Shown here: positions 26,136-35,208 of the stretch, one piece after another
Layout: each line of letters begins with the position of its first letter
Position numbering within the stretch: position 1 is the stretch's first letter
Assembly: GCF_011058165.1 (NCBI RefSeq)
Contig: NZ_JAALEG010000045.1
Location: forward strand, 1 to 47,517
Reading direction: 5' to 3'
DNA: 47,517 bases
From: Rhodococcus aetherivorans
GTDB lineage: Bacteria; Actinomycetota; Actinomycetes; Mycobacteriales; Mycobacteriaceae
Program-made: the position numbers and the translations under genes
Notes under the pieces: generated by a model
The model's database searches: none
Told to the model about the DNA's origin: nothing
The model's input: only the letters and a program-made list of their open reading frames with translations

Positions 26136-27809
26136 ATGGTAACGAGCGGTCGAAGTCATGGACGCGAACAGCGGCGGGTCGTCGACTACCTGGTCGATGC
26201 GGTGGCCGCGCTGGGCGTGCGGAACATCTTCGGGGTGGACGGCGCCAACATCGAGGACCTCTACGACGCGGTCTTCGATGCCGACGTGGATGTGACCGGG
26301 GTGGTTGCCAAGCACGAGTTCTCCGCGGCCACCATGGCCGACGGGTACGCACGCTCGTCGAGTGGGCTCGGTGTTGTCGCCGCCACCTCGGGTGGTGGCG
26401 CGATGAACCTGGTCGCCGGACTGGCCGAGTCCTACACCTCGCGGGTGCCGGTGCTGGCCCTGGTCGGTCAGCCACCGACCACGTTGGAGGGCGGCGGGGC
26501 GTTCCAGGATTCCAGCGGCCGGGCGGGTTCGATCGACGCTGCGCGGTTGTTCTTCGAGATCTCCCGCTACTGCACGCGGGTCGAGCGGCCCGAGGACATC
26601 GCCGAGCACCTGGAGCGGGCGGTGTCCGCGGCGCTGTGCGGTGGGCCTGCGGTATTGCTGTTGCCCAAGGATGTTCAGCAGGCCACCGTTACGGGGCCCC
26701 GGTTCACCCCGCCGACCCGCCGGGTGGTTCGCGATCACATCGGGCTGGCCCGGGTCGCCGAGATGATCGCCGCGGCCCGGCGGACCGGCAAGATCGTGCT
26801 CATCGTCGGCGATCAGGTGGCGCGCAACGATGCCCGCGCGCAGGTGCGGGCGTTGGCCGTCGCGTTGGACGCGGCGGTCGGGGTGGCACCGGATGCGAAG
26901 GATTGCTACGCCGCCGACGAGCATGGATTCTGCGGTGTGGCAGGCATAATGGGCCACGCCGAACTCGTCGACGCCGTGCAGCAGGCGGCGTTGTGCCTGC
27001 TGGTGGGCACCCGGATGCCGATGACCGCACGAGCCGGGCTCGACGGTGCGCTGGCCGGAGTGCCGGTGGCCAGCATCGGCGCCGAACCACCCTATGCGCC
27101 CACGGTGCACGCGGTGAGCATGGACCTCGGGTCGACACTGGACGAGCTCACGGCGCTGTTCGACGTCGACGGCGTACCGGAACCGGCAGGCCCGCAGGCC
27201 CTGACGACGCTGGAGGTACCCGACTCCTCGGGTCCGGGGCTGCGCTACCGCGAGGCCGTGGAGGCGATCACAGCGATGCTGCCGGCGGGAGCGGACGTGT
27301 TCGCCGACGCCGGGAACACGGGCGCATCGGTGGTGCATCATCTTTCGGTGCCCCGCGGCGGGCGGTTCGTGGTCGCCCTCGGGATGGGCGGCATGGGCTA
27401 CAGCTTCGGCGCGGGGATCGGCTCGGCGTTCGCGCGGAACAGAAGGACGTTCGTGATCGCCGGGGACGGCGCGTTCTTCATGCACGGCCTGGAGATGCAC
27501 ACCGCGATCGAGCACGACCTGCCGGTGACATTCATCGTGTTCAACAACAACGCGCACGCGATGTGCGTGACCCGCGAGCAACTGTTCTACCGCGATCGAT
27601 ACAGCTTCAACCGATTCCGGCCGGCCCTGCTCGGCGAGGGGATCGCGGCGATGTTCCCGACGCTGCCGGCATTCGCCGCGCGAAGTGTCGGCGAGCTGAC
27701 CGACGCGCTGGCACGCAGCGCGCACACCGAAGGCCCGTCGTTCGTAGCGGTGGACTGCGATCCCGACGAGATACCACCGTTCCTGCCGTTCCTGACCAGC
27801 CCCCGATAA
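26136..27809 (+). CDS. ThDP-dependent enzyme, acetolactate-synthase/decarboxylase superfamily
   Basis: The 557-residue protein has the three-domain layout of ThDP enzymes. The N-terminal Pyr domain carries the activating Glu61 in AKHEFSAATMADGYAR, the middle domain is a Rossmann-like region (about 195-340), and the C-terminal PP domain has the ThDP/Mg2+ motif GDG(444-446)...NNN(471-473). Such enzymes decarboxylate 2-oxo acids and may join the resulting acyl anion to an aldehyde or 2-oxo acid (acyloin formation). It is not the housekeeping IlvB: no FAD-site pattern or IlvN partner is visible. ATG has GGAGGAGC upstream. It leads a plus-strand operon; the next gene begins 20 bp after its stop. 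Donor substrate is unknown; aromatic or branched 2-oxo acids are plausible given the neighbours. Confidence 0.88.
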   Translation: MVTSGRSHGREQRRVVDYLVDAVAALGVRNIFGVDGANIEDLYDAVFDADVDVTGVVAKHEFSAATMADGYARSSSGLGVVAATSGGGAMNLVAGLAESYTSRVPVLALVGQPPTTLEGGGAFQDSSGRAGSIDAARLFFEISRYCTRVERPEDIAEHLERAVSAALCGGPAVLLLPKDVQQATVTGPRFTPPTRRVVRDHIGLARVAEMIAAARRTGKIVLIVGDQVARNDARAQVRALAVALDAAVGVAPDAKDCYAADEHGFCGVAGIMGHAELVDAVQQAALCLLVGTRMPMTARAGLDGALAGVPVASIGAEPPYAPTVHAVSMDLGSTLDELTALFDVDGVPEPAGPQALTTLEVPDSSGPGLRYREAVEAITAMLPAGADVFADAGNTGASVVHHLSVPRGGRFVVALGMGGMGYSFGAGIGSAFARNRRTFVIAGDGAFFMHGLEMHTAIEHDLPVTFIVFNNNAHAMCVTREQLFYRDRYSFNRFRPALLGEGIAAMFPTLPAFAARSVGELTDALARSAHTEGPSFVAVDCDPDEIPPFLPFLTSPR

Positions 27810-27829
27810 AGAACCGAAGGAGAGAAATC

Positions 27830-28486
27830 GTGACCATCAGTCTTCCCGCTCTGAGCGACATCGCCGAGGATCTGATCCCGGGTGTGCTGCGGATCGAAAA
27901 TTCCGACAAGGAGGCCACCACACCGATCATCGTGGACATGCTGCGGTCGGTGTACCCGCACGACCAGGTGTTCGGTCAGTTCTGCCCGGTCAACGCCTAC
28001 ATCGCGGCGCCGCCGCGTGAGGTGTACGAGTACCTTGCGGACACCCGGTGTCTGGAGGAGTGGACCTACAGCCTGCGCGGGTTCACCGAGACCGACGAGC
28101 CCGGGCTGTGGCTCTCCTACGACCGACTCGGCGACCAGACGAAATGCTATGTGCGCACCGTCGCGAACCCCGACGCGATGACGGTGGACTACCACTGCGC
28201 GTGGGACCAGGGCCGACACCTGTGGATGATCTATCTGATGCGGGTGGTCGATGCGCAGGTGGTGCTCAACAAGCCCGGATCGGTGGTGCTGTGGACCAAC
28301 TGCCGCCACCCGTTCTACGACGAGAACCCTTACCCGGAGACGGCACCGGCGAACCGCCCGGTGTGGGTCGGCGACTTCTGGGACATGTTCTCCGCCGGAC
28401 ATCAGTTGGAGATGGACAACCTCAAGGCCATCTGCGAGTACCGCGCCACCCACGGTCTGCCGATCAAGCCGGAATGGATGAAATGA
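27830..28486 (+). CDS. SRPBCC (START-like) family protein
   Basis: The 218-residue protein starts at GTG with AAGGAG upstream. Its middle (YIAAPPREVYEYLADTRCLE, then EWTYSLRGF) is the opening of a START/SRPBCC hydrophobic-cavity fold of the kind found in polyketide cyclases, aromatases and ligand-binding proteins. It is longer than a minimal SRPBCC domain, with an N-terminal extension of about 50 residues and a C-terminal tail (SAGHQLEMDNLKAICEYRAT). The 4-nt ATGA overlap with the ketosynthase-like gene indicates translational coupling and suggests the two products act together, perhaps with this one shaping or cyclising the KASIII product. No specific reaction can be assigned. Confidence 0.75.
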   Translation: MTISLPALSDIAEDLIPGVLRIENSDKEATTPIIVDMLRSVYPHDQVFGQFCPVNAYIAAPPREVYEYLADTRCLEEWTYSLRGFTETDEPGLWLSYDRLGDQTKCYVRTVANPDAMTVDYHCAWDQGRHLWMIYLMRVVDAQVVLNKPGSVVLWTNCRHPFYDENPYPETAPANRPVWVGDFWDMFSAGHQLEMDNLKAICEYRATHGLPIKPEWMK

Positions 28487-29544
28487 GCATGACAGTGCAC
28501 GCACCGATGACAGCGGCCCGGCCCACGGTCAGCCTGGTCGACGTCGCCAGCTATCTACCGGAGAATCGGGTTCCCACCGAATATTTCACTCAGTTCTCCC
28601 GCTCGGACCGGATGGCGAAGAACGTCATGTTCCGCTCGCCGAAGTATCGGCACCACGTGGCCCGTGACGAGACTGCGGTGGACATGGTGGAGCGGGCGGT
28701 GGCCCCGCTGATCGACAGGCACGGCGCGGACACGATTTCGAACGTGGATGTGCTGCTCACCCACACCCAGCTGCCCGACAACCCGGTGCTCGGCTGCGGC
28801 CCGGAGGTGGCCCGCCGGTTGGGATTGCGCCCGGACTGGGTGATCGACGTGCACAACGGCGGCTGCGCGTCGTTCGTGCACATGATGGCGCTGGCCCGGA
28901 CCATCCTGCAGAGCTCCGATGCGACCACGGCGCTGGTCGCCACGACCCAGAACAGTGCGGGACAGGTCTTCACCCAGAGCGAGATCCGAGGGTTGGCGCA
29001 TGCCTCGGTCCCCGGCGACGGCTGCGGGGTCGGCCTGTTGACCAAATCCGACGACGCCCCGATCCTGGGCATCGAATGCCGCACCTATCCGGAGTTCGGC
29101 GGGGACATGACCTTCGAGGGAGTTCCGGTCTCCGATCGCAAGTACTGGGAGCCGGGCCTCGGGCAGGTCTGCGTGGGGTTCACCGAGTCCAAGATCACCA
29201 AGGTGTTCGCCCGCGGCAACCGGCTGGTGCCGGAGGTGGCGCTGGCGGTCTGCGATCGGATCGGCGTGCAATCCGCCGAGGTCGACACCTTCGTCACCAA
29301 CCAACCCAACCGGCTGTTCCTGCGGAACTGGCGCGAGGCCATGCAGCTGACCCCGGAGCAGCACCCGGACACCTTCGACGAGTGCGGAAACCTGTTCGGC
29401 GCCGGCATTCCGGTGACGCTGGATACCGCCAACCGGGACGGGCGCATCGGCAACGGGTCACTGGTGGTGCTGGCCGGATTCGCCCACGCCGGCGACTTCG
29501 CCGGTGCGGCCGCCGTCCGATGGGGAGCGGGGCCGACGCCATGA
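28483..29544 (+). CDS. KASIII-like (FabH-fold) acyltransferase with altered active site
   Basis: The 353-residue thiolase-fold protein starts inside the stop of the preceding gene. Active-site Cys128 sits in VHNGGCASF, matching the FabH Cys. Asn303 is kept (ECGNLFGAG). The catalytic His of the FabH HQAN motif is replaced: the segment reads TNQPNRLF with Asn273. Substitutions of this kind occur in KASIII relatives that have become C-O or C-N acyltransferases or use other substrates, so this is unlikely to be a fatty-acid initiation enzyme. In xenocyloin biosynthesis two KASIII-like proteins acylate an acyloin; that is the closest functional analogy I know for the ThDP/KASIII pair. Its stop overlaps the aminotransferase start by 4 nt. 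Confidence 0.87.
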   Translation: MSMTVHAPMTAARPTVSLVDVASYLPENRVPTEYFTQFSRSDRMAKNVMFRSPKYRHHVARDETAVDMVERAVAPLIDRHGADTISNVDVLLTHTQLPDNPVLGCGPEVARRLGLRPDWVIDVHNGGCASFVHMMALARTILQSSDATTALVATTQNSAGQVFTQSEIRGLAHASVPGDGCGVGLLTKSDDAPILGIECRTYPEFGGDMTFEGVPVSDRKYWEPGLGQVCVGFTESKITKVFARGNRLVPEVALAVCDRIGVQSAEVDTFVTNQPNRLFLRNWREAMQLTPEQHPDTFDECGNLFGAGIPVTLDTANRDGRIGNGSLVVLAGFAHAGDFAGAAAVRWGAGPTP

Positions 29545-30572
29545 CCGGCGAGATCGCGGAGGCGACGACACCGTCGGCGGGGAGCGGCGTGACCAGGCCG
29601 GTGCCCCACTTCGAGCTCGGGCTGAGCGAGAACCCGTTCCCGCCGTTGCCGTCGGTGCTGGCGGCGCTGTACGAACAGATGGCCCGGGCGAATCGATATC
29701 CGGAGTTTCTGCCGCAGCGGCTTCCCCGGATCATCGCCGACCGGGTCGGTGTGGACCCGGAGCAGGTGGCGGTCGGTTCGGGCGCGACGGGGGTGGCGAT
29801 GCAGATCATGCAGGCCGTGCTGCGAAGCGGCGAAACCATGGTGTTCGCGAACCCGACGTTCGACGGTTATCCGATCATGGCCGACATGTTGGGCGTGGAA
29901 GCGGTGGCGGTGCCGCTCGATCATGGTGGTCGCCAGGATCTGTGTGCGATGGGCGAGGCGGTCGACGACCGGACCGGGCTGGTGGTGGTGTGCCGGCCGC
30001 ACAACCCCACCGGCACCCTGGTCTCCGCGGCCGACCTGGAGGTGTTCCTGTCCTCGATTCCGCCGCAGGTGGTGGTGATCCTCGACGAGGCCTACGTCGA
30101 GTTCATCGACGCCGCCGACGCGGTCGATGTGCTCGGCCTCATTCGCCGCTACCCCAATATGCTGGTGCTGCGGACGTTTTCGAAGGCATTCGGGCTGGCC
30201 GGGCTGCGCATCGGGTACGTATTCGGAGGGCGGGAGCTGGTGGCGCGGGTGCGGCGCCGGCAGCTGCCGTTCGGGATGAGTTGCGCGGCGGTGGCGGCGG
30301 TGACCGCCTCCTATGCGGCGGAGGACGAACTGCGGGACCGGGTCGCGCGGATCACCGCCGAACGCGAACTCTTGTGGGTGGCGTTGCGGCAGAACGGGGT
30401 GCATGTTCCCCGCAGCCATGCCAACTTCCTCTACCTGAACGGGTCGCGCATCGCACCGGCGCTGCAGTGTGCCGGCATCGTGGCAAAACCCTACGCCGAC
30501 GGCAGCGCCCGCATCGCGGTGGGCGATCCCGCCGCCGGCCGCGCGGTGCTGCGGGCACTGCAGGCGATCTGA
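29541..30572 (+). CDS. Class I/II aminotransferase, HisC / aromatic type
   Basis: The 343-residue PLP enzyme has the fold-type I marks: LSENPFPPLPSV at the N-terminus, Asn155 (HNPTGT), Asp182 and Tyr185 (DEAYVEF) and PLP Lys215 in TFSKAFGLAGLRIGY. It resembles histidinol-phosphate and aromatic aminotransferases of actinobacteria. As chromosomal histidine genes are not here, it probably serves the operon, either supplying an aryl 2-oxo acid or aminating the ketone product. ATGA overlap with the ketosynthase gene shows tight coupling. The P450 gene begins 10 bp after its stop. Confidence 0.88.
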   Translation: MTGEIAEATTPSAGSGVTRPVPHFELGLSENPFPPLPSVLAALYEQMARANRYPEFLPQRLPRIIADRVGVDPEQVAVGSGATGVAMQIMQAVLRSGETMVFANPTFDGYPIMADMLGVEAVAVPLDHGGRQDLCAMGEAVDDRTGLVVVCRPHNPTGTLVSAADLEVFLSSIPPQVVVILDEAYVEFIDAADAVDVLGLIRRYPNMLVLRTFSKAFGLAGLRIGYVFGGRELVARVRRRQLPFGMSCAAVAAVTASYAAEDELRDRVARITAERELLWVALRQNGVHVPRSHANFLYLNGSRIAPALQCAGIVAKPYADGSARIAVGDPAAGRAVLRALQAI

Positions 30573-30582
30573 GGGCCGCGGT

Positions 30583-31983
30583 ATGTCGACGATGTTGCCG
30601 CGTGCCTCGCAGTTACGTGCGGCCGGGCGCGGTGCTGTTCGCACGCTCACCGCCGGGGCCGATCCCGATCGCTATTTCCGGTGGCGGCGCGACCGCGACG
30701 GTGACCCGTTCGAGGTCCGGTTTCCCGGCTTCACGCCGATCCTGTTCACCGGACATCCCGAGGGTGCCCGAGATATCTTCCGTGCGCCCGTCGATCTGGT
30801 CGAGCCCCCGACCCCGAATCCGATCGCGCCGCTGGTCGGGGACGCGTCGCTGATCTTGATATCCGGAGAGCGGCACCGCCGGGAACGGAAATTGTTGACA
30901 CCACCGTTCCACGGGGAGCGGATGCGGGCATACGGCGAGATCATCCGCGTTTCGACCCTCGATGAGATCGCCGACTGGACTCCGGGACGCACCGTCGACT
31001 CGCGGTCTGCCCTTCGGGCCATCACCCTGCGCGTGATCCTGGAGGCGGTGTTCGGGCTCACCGGCACCGAACGCCCGGCCGAATACATCCGGGTGGTCGC
31101 CGATTTCCTCGCCGCCTACACCGGCCCGCTGATGTTGGTTCCACCGCTGCGCCGCGGTGTGTTCGGACACGCGCCCTGGGATCGGTTCGTCCGCGCACGC
31201 GACGAATTCGATGCGTTGCTGACCGAGGACATCGAGCGCCGGCGCGCGGAGCCCGAGGACGGCCGGGTGGACATCCTGAGCATGCTGCTCGCCGCGACCT
31301 ACGAAGACGGGTCGCGGATCGACGACGGCGAACTGCGCGAGGAACTCCGCACATTGCTGGTGGCCGGGCACGAGACCACCGCGACCTCGGTGTGCTGGGC
31401 GTTGTTCCATCTGCACCGCCACCCTGAGGTCCGCGAGCGGGTGATAGCCGAGGTGCGGGACCTGGGCGCGACGGCGGCGCCCGAGGACCTCGCTCGGTTG
31501 CCGTACCTGGACGCGGTGTGCCACGAGACGCTGCGGTTACACCCGCCGGTGCCGATCGTGCTGCGCCGGCTGACCGGGCCGCTGCACGTGCGCGGCGTCC
31601 CGGTAGCCGCGGGCGCAACGGTCGGTATCGCCCTGCCGCTCCTGCATTCGCATCCGGATGTCTGGGAACGACCCGACCGGTTCGATCCGGAGCGTTTCGT
31701 CGGGCGGCGCTACAGTCCGTTCGAATTCGCGCCGTACGGCGGCGCGCATCGACGGTGCATCGGGTTCGCCCTGGCGGAGTACGAGATGCCGATCGTGCTG
31801 GCGACCATCCTGTCGCGGGTCCGGCTGGCTCTGCCGGAGCGGGCCCTACGCCGGCCGCCGCCGGTGTCGGTCCCACACAACATCGCGACCGGGCCGCGTC
31901 GGCCGATCATGTTCGAAGTGTTGGGCCCGCGGCACCAGGACGACCGTTCGGACGGGTCGTCGGTCCCGCACGGTCCGGGGTGA
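30583..31983 (+). CDS. Cytochrome P450
   Basis: The 466-residue haem monooxygenase shows the I-helix oxygen-binding motif AGHETTAT (261-268), the K-helix ETLRLHPP (ExxR), and the haem loop FAPYGGAHRRCIGFA with axial Cys392. Length and motifs place it with class-I bacterial P450s of the CYP110/CYP102-like branch; no fused reductase or ferredoxin gene is nearby, so it must use cellular redox partners. It probably hydroxylates or otherwise oxidises the product of the preceding genes. ATG at 30583 lies 10 bp after the aminotransferase stop. The C-terminus is a Arg/Asp/Gly-rich tail. Confidence 0.92.
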   Translation: MSTMLPRASQLRAAGRGAVRTLTAGADPDRYFRWRRDRDGDPFEVRFPGFTPILFTGHPEGARDIFRAPVDLVEPPTPNPIAPLVGDASLILISGERHRRERKLLTPPFHGERMRAYGEIIRVSTLDEIADWTPGRTVDSRSALRAITLRVILEAVFGLTGTERPAEYIRVVADFLAAYTGPLMLVPPLRRGVFGHAPWDRFVRARDEFDALLTEDIERRRAEPEDGRVDILSMLLAATYEDGSRIDDGELREELRTLLVAGHETTATSVCWALFHLHRHPEVRERVIAEVRDLGATAAPEDLARLPYLDAVCHETLRLHPPVPIVLRRLTGPLHVRGVPVAAGATVGIALPLLHSHPDVWERPDRFDPERFVGRRYSPFEFAPYGGAHRRCIGFALAEYEMPIVLATILSRVRLALPERALRRPPPVSVPHNIATGPRRPIMFEVLGPRHQDDRSDGSSVPHGPG

Positions 31984-32236
31984 TGTCGAGCGCGGCGGCG
32001 CCCGGTGTTCCGGGCGGGGATGAATCCGATTGCCGACGATCGAGAGCAGGATCGAGATGAGCACCACCACCGACGGCTACCCGGCCGGGCCCGGGTCGCA
32101 ACGCCCTCGCCATGGTGCAGACTGCGGCGCTCACGGCGGCGCCGGTAAACGCGACGACGAGCCGCGACACGCGGCATCGGAGGAACAACAGCTCACCACC
32201 GCGCATGGCAAACGATCGCGAAGGAGCGACGACGTC
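31984..32236 (+). other. Gap between P450 and exporter genes
   Basis: These 253 bp hold no gene I can support. An in-frame upstream ATG at 32057 would extend the exporter by 60 residues of low-complexity, hydrophilic sequence, which is not expected before the first membrane helix. The gap may hold a second promoter or the remains of a deleted gene. Confidence 0.4.
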
Positions 32237-34432
32237 ATGGTGACACGGCTCGCCACCCTCATCGTCGACCGTCCCCGCCGGGTTCTCGCCGGCGCCCTGG
32301 CCTTCCTGGTGCTCGCCGGTGTGTTCGGCACGGGTGTCTCCGCCGAGCTGAAGGTCGGCGGTTTCGACGACCCCGACTCGGAATCGTCTCTGGCCGAGGC
32401 CTTCCTCGACGAGCGCTTCGGCGGCTCCACACCCAACCTGGTGTTGCAGGTCACCGCCCGCGCCGGCGATGTGAACAGCCCCGAGGTGATGGCCGCGGCG
32501 CAGCGGCTCGAGCGGCGGATCGCGGCGGAGCCGGAGGTGACCGAGGTCGGCTCCTACTGGACCACGCGGCTGCCGGATCTGCGCAGCACCGACGGCCGGT
32601 CCGGGCTGGTGCTGCTGCACGTCGGCGGCACCGCGGAACAGGCCGCCCGGCACACCACGACGATCCTCGCGGAGCTGCCCGAGGACCCGGCGGTGCGGGT
32701 GGCGGCCGGGGGCAAGCTGGGGCTGACCGACGCCCTCGAGACCCACGTGGCGCAGGACCTGAAGCTGGCCGAATCGATCGCGCTGCCCGCGACGCTGCTG
32801 CTGCTGATCATCGTGTTCGGCAGCGTGGTGGCCGCGCTGCTGCCGCTGAGCCTGGGCGTGGCCTCGATTCTGGCGACGATGCTGGTGCTGTTCGTGCTGG
32901 CCCAGGTCACCGACGTGTCCGTCTACGCGCTGACCGTGGCCACGGCATTCGGGCTCGGCCTCGCCATCGACTTCGGGCTGCTGCTGGTGTCCCGGTTCCG
33001 CGAGGAGCGGGCCGCCGGGCATCCACCACGGGAAGCGGTGATCGAGTCGGTCGCGACGGCCGGCCGCACCATCCTGTTCAGCGCGGCCACCGTGACGGTG
33101 GCGATGGGCGGGATGCTCGTGTTCCCCATCTACTTCCTGCGGTCGGTCGGGTTCGCGGCGATGGCGGTGGTGGTGACGGCGGCCGTGAGCGCAGTGGTGG
33201 TGCTGCCGGCGATTCTGGCACTGCTCGGTGGGCGAATCGACTCGTTGGCGGTGCGGCGCCGACGCGACCGGCTGGCGGCGGATTCGCCGTTCTGGCGTCG
33301 CACCGCGGCGGCGGTGACGCGCCGACCGGTGCGCGCCGCGCTGCCGGTGCTGATGCTGTTGCTACTGATGGGCCTTCCGGTCCTGCACGCCCGGTTCGCG
33401 ACCCCGGACGAGCGAGCGCTGCCGGTCGATTCGGCCGCGCGTCAGGTCACCACCGCGATCCGGGACGACTATGCCGCCGACAGCTCGGACGCAGCGATCT
33501 TGGTGGCGCGCAACGACGCGGCGGCGCTCGAGCGGGTGGCCCGCGAGGTGTCCGCGCTCGACGAGGTGGCCCGGGTGGACGGCGCCTTCGGCCGCTACCA
33601 ACACGGGATGCTGGTGGCCGGTCCGGGACCGCAGAGCGCGCGCTTCACCGCCGACGATGCCGGGTACGTGCTGGTCGAACCGACGGTGGACGCGCAATCG
33701 GAACCGGCCCAGGACCTGGTGCACGAGATCCGGGCGCTGCCGGCGGTGGCCGAGAACCGCGTTGCCGTCGGCGGCCCGACGGCGACGCTGATCGACAGCA
33801 ATTCCGCGATCGCCGGCCGTCTGCCGTCGGCACTCGCACTGCTGGCCGTGTCGACCTTCGTGCTGTTGTTCCTATTCACCGGAAGCATGATCGTGCCGAT
33901 CAAGGCGCTGCTGCTCAACGTGTTCGTGCTCATCGCGGTGATCGGCGCGATGGTGTGGCTGTTCCAGGACGGGCACCTGGCCGCGATCACCGGCGTGACG
34001 CCCGCACCGCTGAACATCGGCATGGTGGTGCTGCTGTGCTGCATCGCGTTCAGCCTGTCGGTGGACTACGAGATCTTCCTGCTCAGCCGGATCAAGGAGG
34101 CGCGCGACGGCGGGGCGGGCACCACCGAGGCGACCATCGAGGGCCTGGGTCGCGTCGGGCGGATCGTGAGCAGCGCCGCCGCCCTGCTCACCGTGACCTT
34201 GCTGTCCTTCTCGACCGGGCTGTCGTTCATGCAGATGTTCGGGATCGGCACCGCGCTCGCCGTGCTGATGGACGCCACACTGGTGCGCGGTGTGCTGGTG
34301 CCGGCGTTCATGCGGGTGGCCGGCGAGTTCAACTGGTGGGCACCGGGACCGCTGCGCCGACTGCACGCGCGGATCGGGGTGCGCGAGTCCCCGAGGTCGT
34401 CCGCTCCCGCAGGGTCGCGGCCAGGCAGCTGA
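32237..34432 (+). CDS. MMPL/RND-family exporter
   Basis: The 731-residue inner-membrane protein has two halves of the RND type, each with one helix, a periplasmic domain and a bundle of five helices. Helix 1 is RVLAGALAFLVLAGVFGTGV. Proton-relay-type motifs are GLAIDFGLLLVSRF in the first half and SLSVDYEIFLLSRI in the second. Short MMPL proteins of actinobacteria export lipids, siderophores or antibiotics; this one probably exports the operon product. I chose ATG 32237 (MVTRLATLIV) with AAGGAG 10 nt upstream. The last 16 or so codons lie on sequence that is antisense to an ISKra4-type transposase remnant, so the natural C-terminal tail seems to have been replaced by an insertion. Confidence 0.9.
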   Translation: MVTRLATLIVDRPRRVLAGALAFLVLAGVFGTGVSAELKVGGFDDPDSESSLAEAFLDERFGGSTPNLVLQVTARAGDVNSPEVMAAAQRLERRIAAEPEVTEVGSYWTTRLPDLRSTDGRSGLVLLHVGGTAEQAARHTTTILAELPEDPAVRVAAGGKLGLTDALETHVAQDLKLAESIALPATLLLLIIVFGSVVAALLPLSLGVASILATMLVLFVLAQVTDVSVYALTVATAFGLGLAIDFGLLLVSRFREERAAGHPPREAVIESVATAGRTILFSAATVTVAMGGMLVFPIYFLRSVGFAAMAVVVTAAVSAVVVLPAILALLGGRIDSLAVRRRRDRLAADSPFWRRTAAAVTRRPVRAALPVLMLLLLMGLPVLHARFATPDERALPVDSAARQVTTAIRDDYAADSSDAAILVARNDAAALERVAREVSALDEVARVDGAFGRYQHGMLVAGPGPQSARFTADDAGYVLVEPTVDAQSEPAQDLVHEIRALPAVAENRVAVGGPTATLIDSNSAIAGRLPSALALLAVSTFVLLFLFTGSMIVPIKALLLNVFVLIAVIGAMVWLFQDGHLAAITGVTPAPLNIGMVVLLCCIAFSLSVDYEIFLLSRIKEARDGGAGTTEATIEGLGRVGRIVSSAAALLTVTLLSFSTGLSFMQMFGIGTALAVLMDATLVRGVLVPAFMRVAGEFNWWAPGPLRRLHARIGVRESPRSSAPAGSRPGS

Positions 34433-34660
34433 ACGTTCGGGTCGGCTGCGGCGTGCACGGGCTGCGCCACCAGCGGGGGCTGTCCAGCGGCAGCGTGCCG
34501 AACAGCGTCCCCATCACGATGGGCCAGGCTGTCCGTGTGCCGCCGCGGGATTTCGCAGTCCGGGCACGCGAGCCGGGAGGACAGCGCGGTGGCGACCTGG
34601 TGTTCGACCACGGTGTCCTGCACCGCGGCGAACAGGTGCTCGGCCCAAACATCGCGGTCG
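34385..34660 (-). pseudogene. ISKra4-type transposase remnant
   Basis: Read on the minus strand, one frame gives DRDVWAEHLFAAVQDTVVEH and ALSSRLACPDCEIPRRHTD, and after a frameshift the next gives GTLFGTLPLDSPRWWRSPCT then PQPTRTFSCLAATLRERTT. This zinc-like CxxC followed by FGxLxLxSPR...RTFSxLAAxLxERTTPE is the ISKra4 N-terminal pattern. The catalytic part is gone. The remnant overlaps the 3' end of the exporter gene and borders the right direct repeat. Confidence 0.65.
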
Positions 34661-35208
34661 AGGGTTTTCCCCGTCGCCGGTCACCGTGCCCATGCCGAAT
34701 GATGTTCTCCACGTCAACCACTCGTGCCGGGTGCAACACCCGCCGAAACACACCACGAGAAGAACACCTTGGACAAGAAAGTGTTTCGCGCAGCGATGGC
34801 CGTTCCCGAGGCGATCCATCCCGTCAGGCTCGGCCCGCTTGCTCCCGCATCCGCGCCGTTGTTCAGCGTGCCGGTCGTGGGCGCCGTCCCGCCCGACGTG
34901 GCGAGGTTGCCGCGGAAACAGGAGTCGACTACTCGTTACCGCCACGCGGTGAAGTGCGACGGCTTCGTCAAGGATGCTCTCCCCATACCCGATATGAGAC
35001 CGGCAAGTGCGTCGCAGAATGCGCCGATGAAGCGAGGCCTTCATGATCGAGGACGCAGCGATCACCGAAGCCACGAGACGGTTCACCCCCGGCTCGTCGC
35101 CGAACAGGCTCGCCCGGCAACGTGCCCGCCATCGCCCGGTCCGGCCGCCGACTGCACGATCCGTCCCGTCCCCACCCGTGACCCTTTCCCTCGGTGTGGA
35201 GATTTGCA
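34661..35208. repeat. Long direct repeat, right copy
   Basis: This is the partner of 25326-25895 in the same orientation, sharing the identical 47-nt tract at 34809-34855 and many shorter ones, with small indels. On its left it joins the ISKra4-type remnant; the left copy does not. Recombination between the two copies would delete or circularise 9335 bp carrying all six operon genes. No gene is called within it. Confidence 0.8.

Noticed and set aside
25617-27725. Minus-strand open frame of 702 codons opposite the ThDP gene
   Set aside because: Shadow of the ThDP enzyme, whose motifs are complete on the plus strand.
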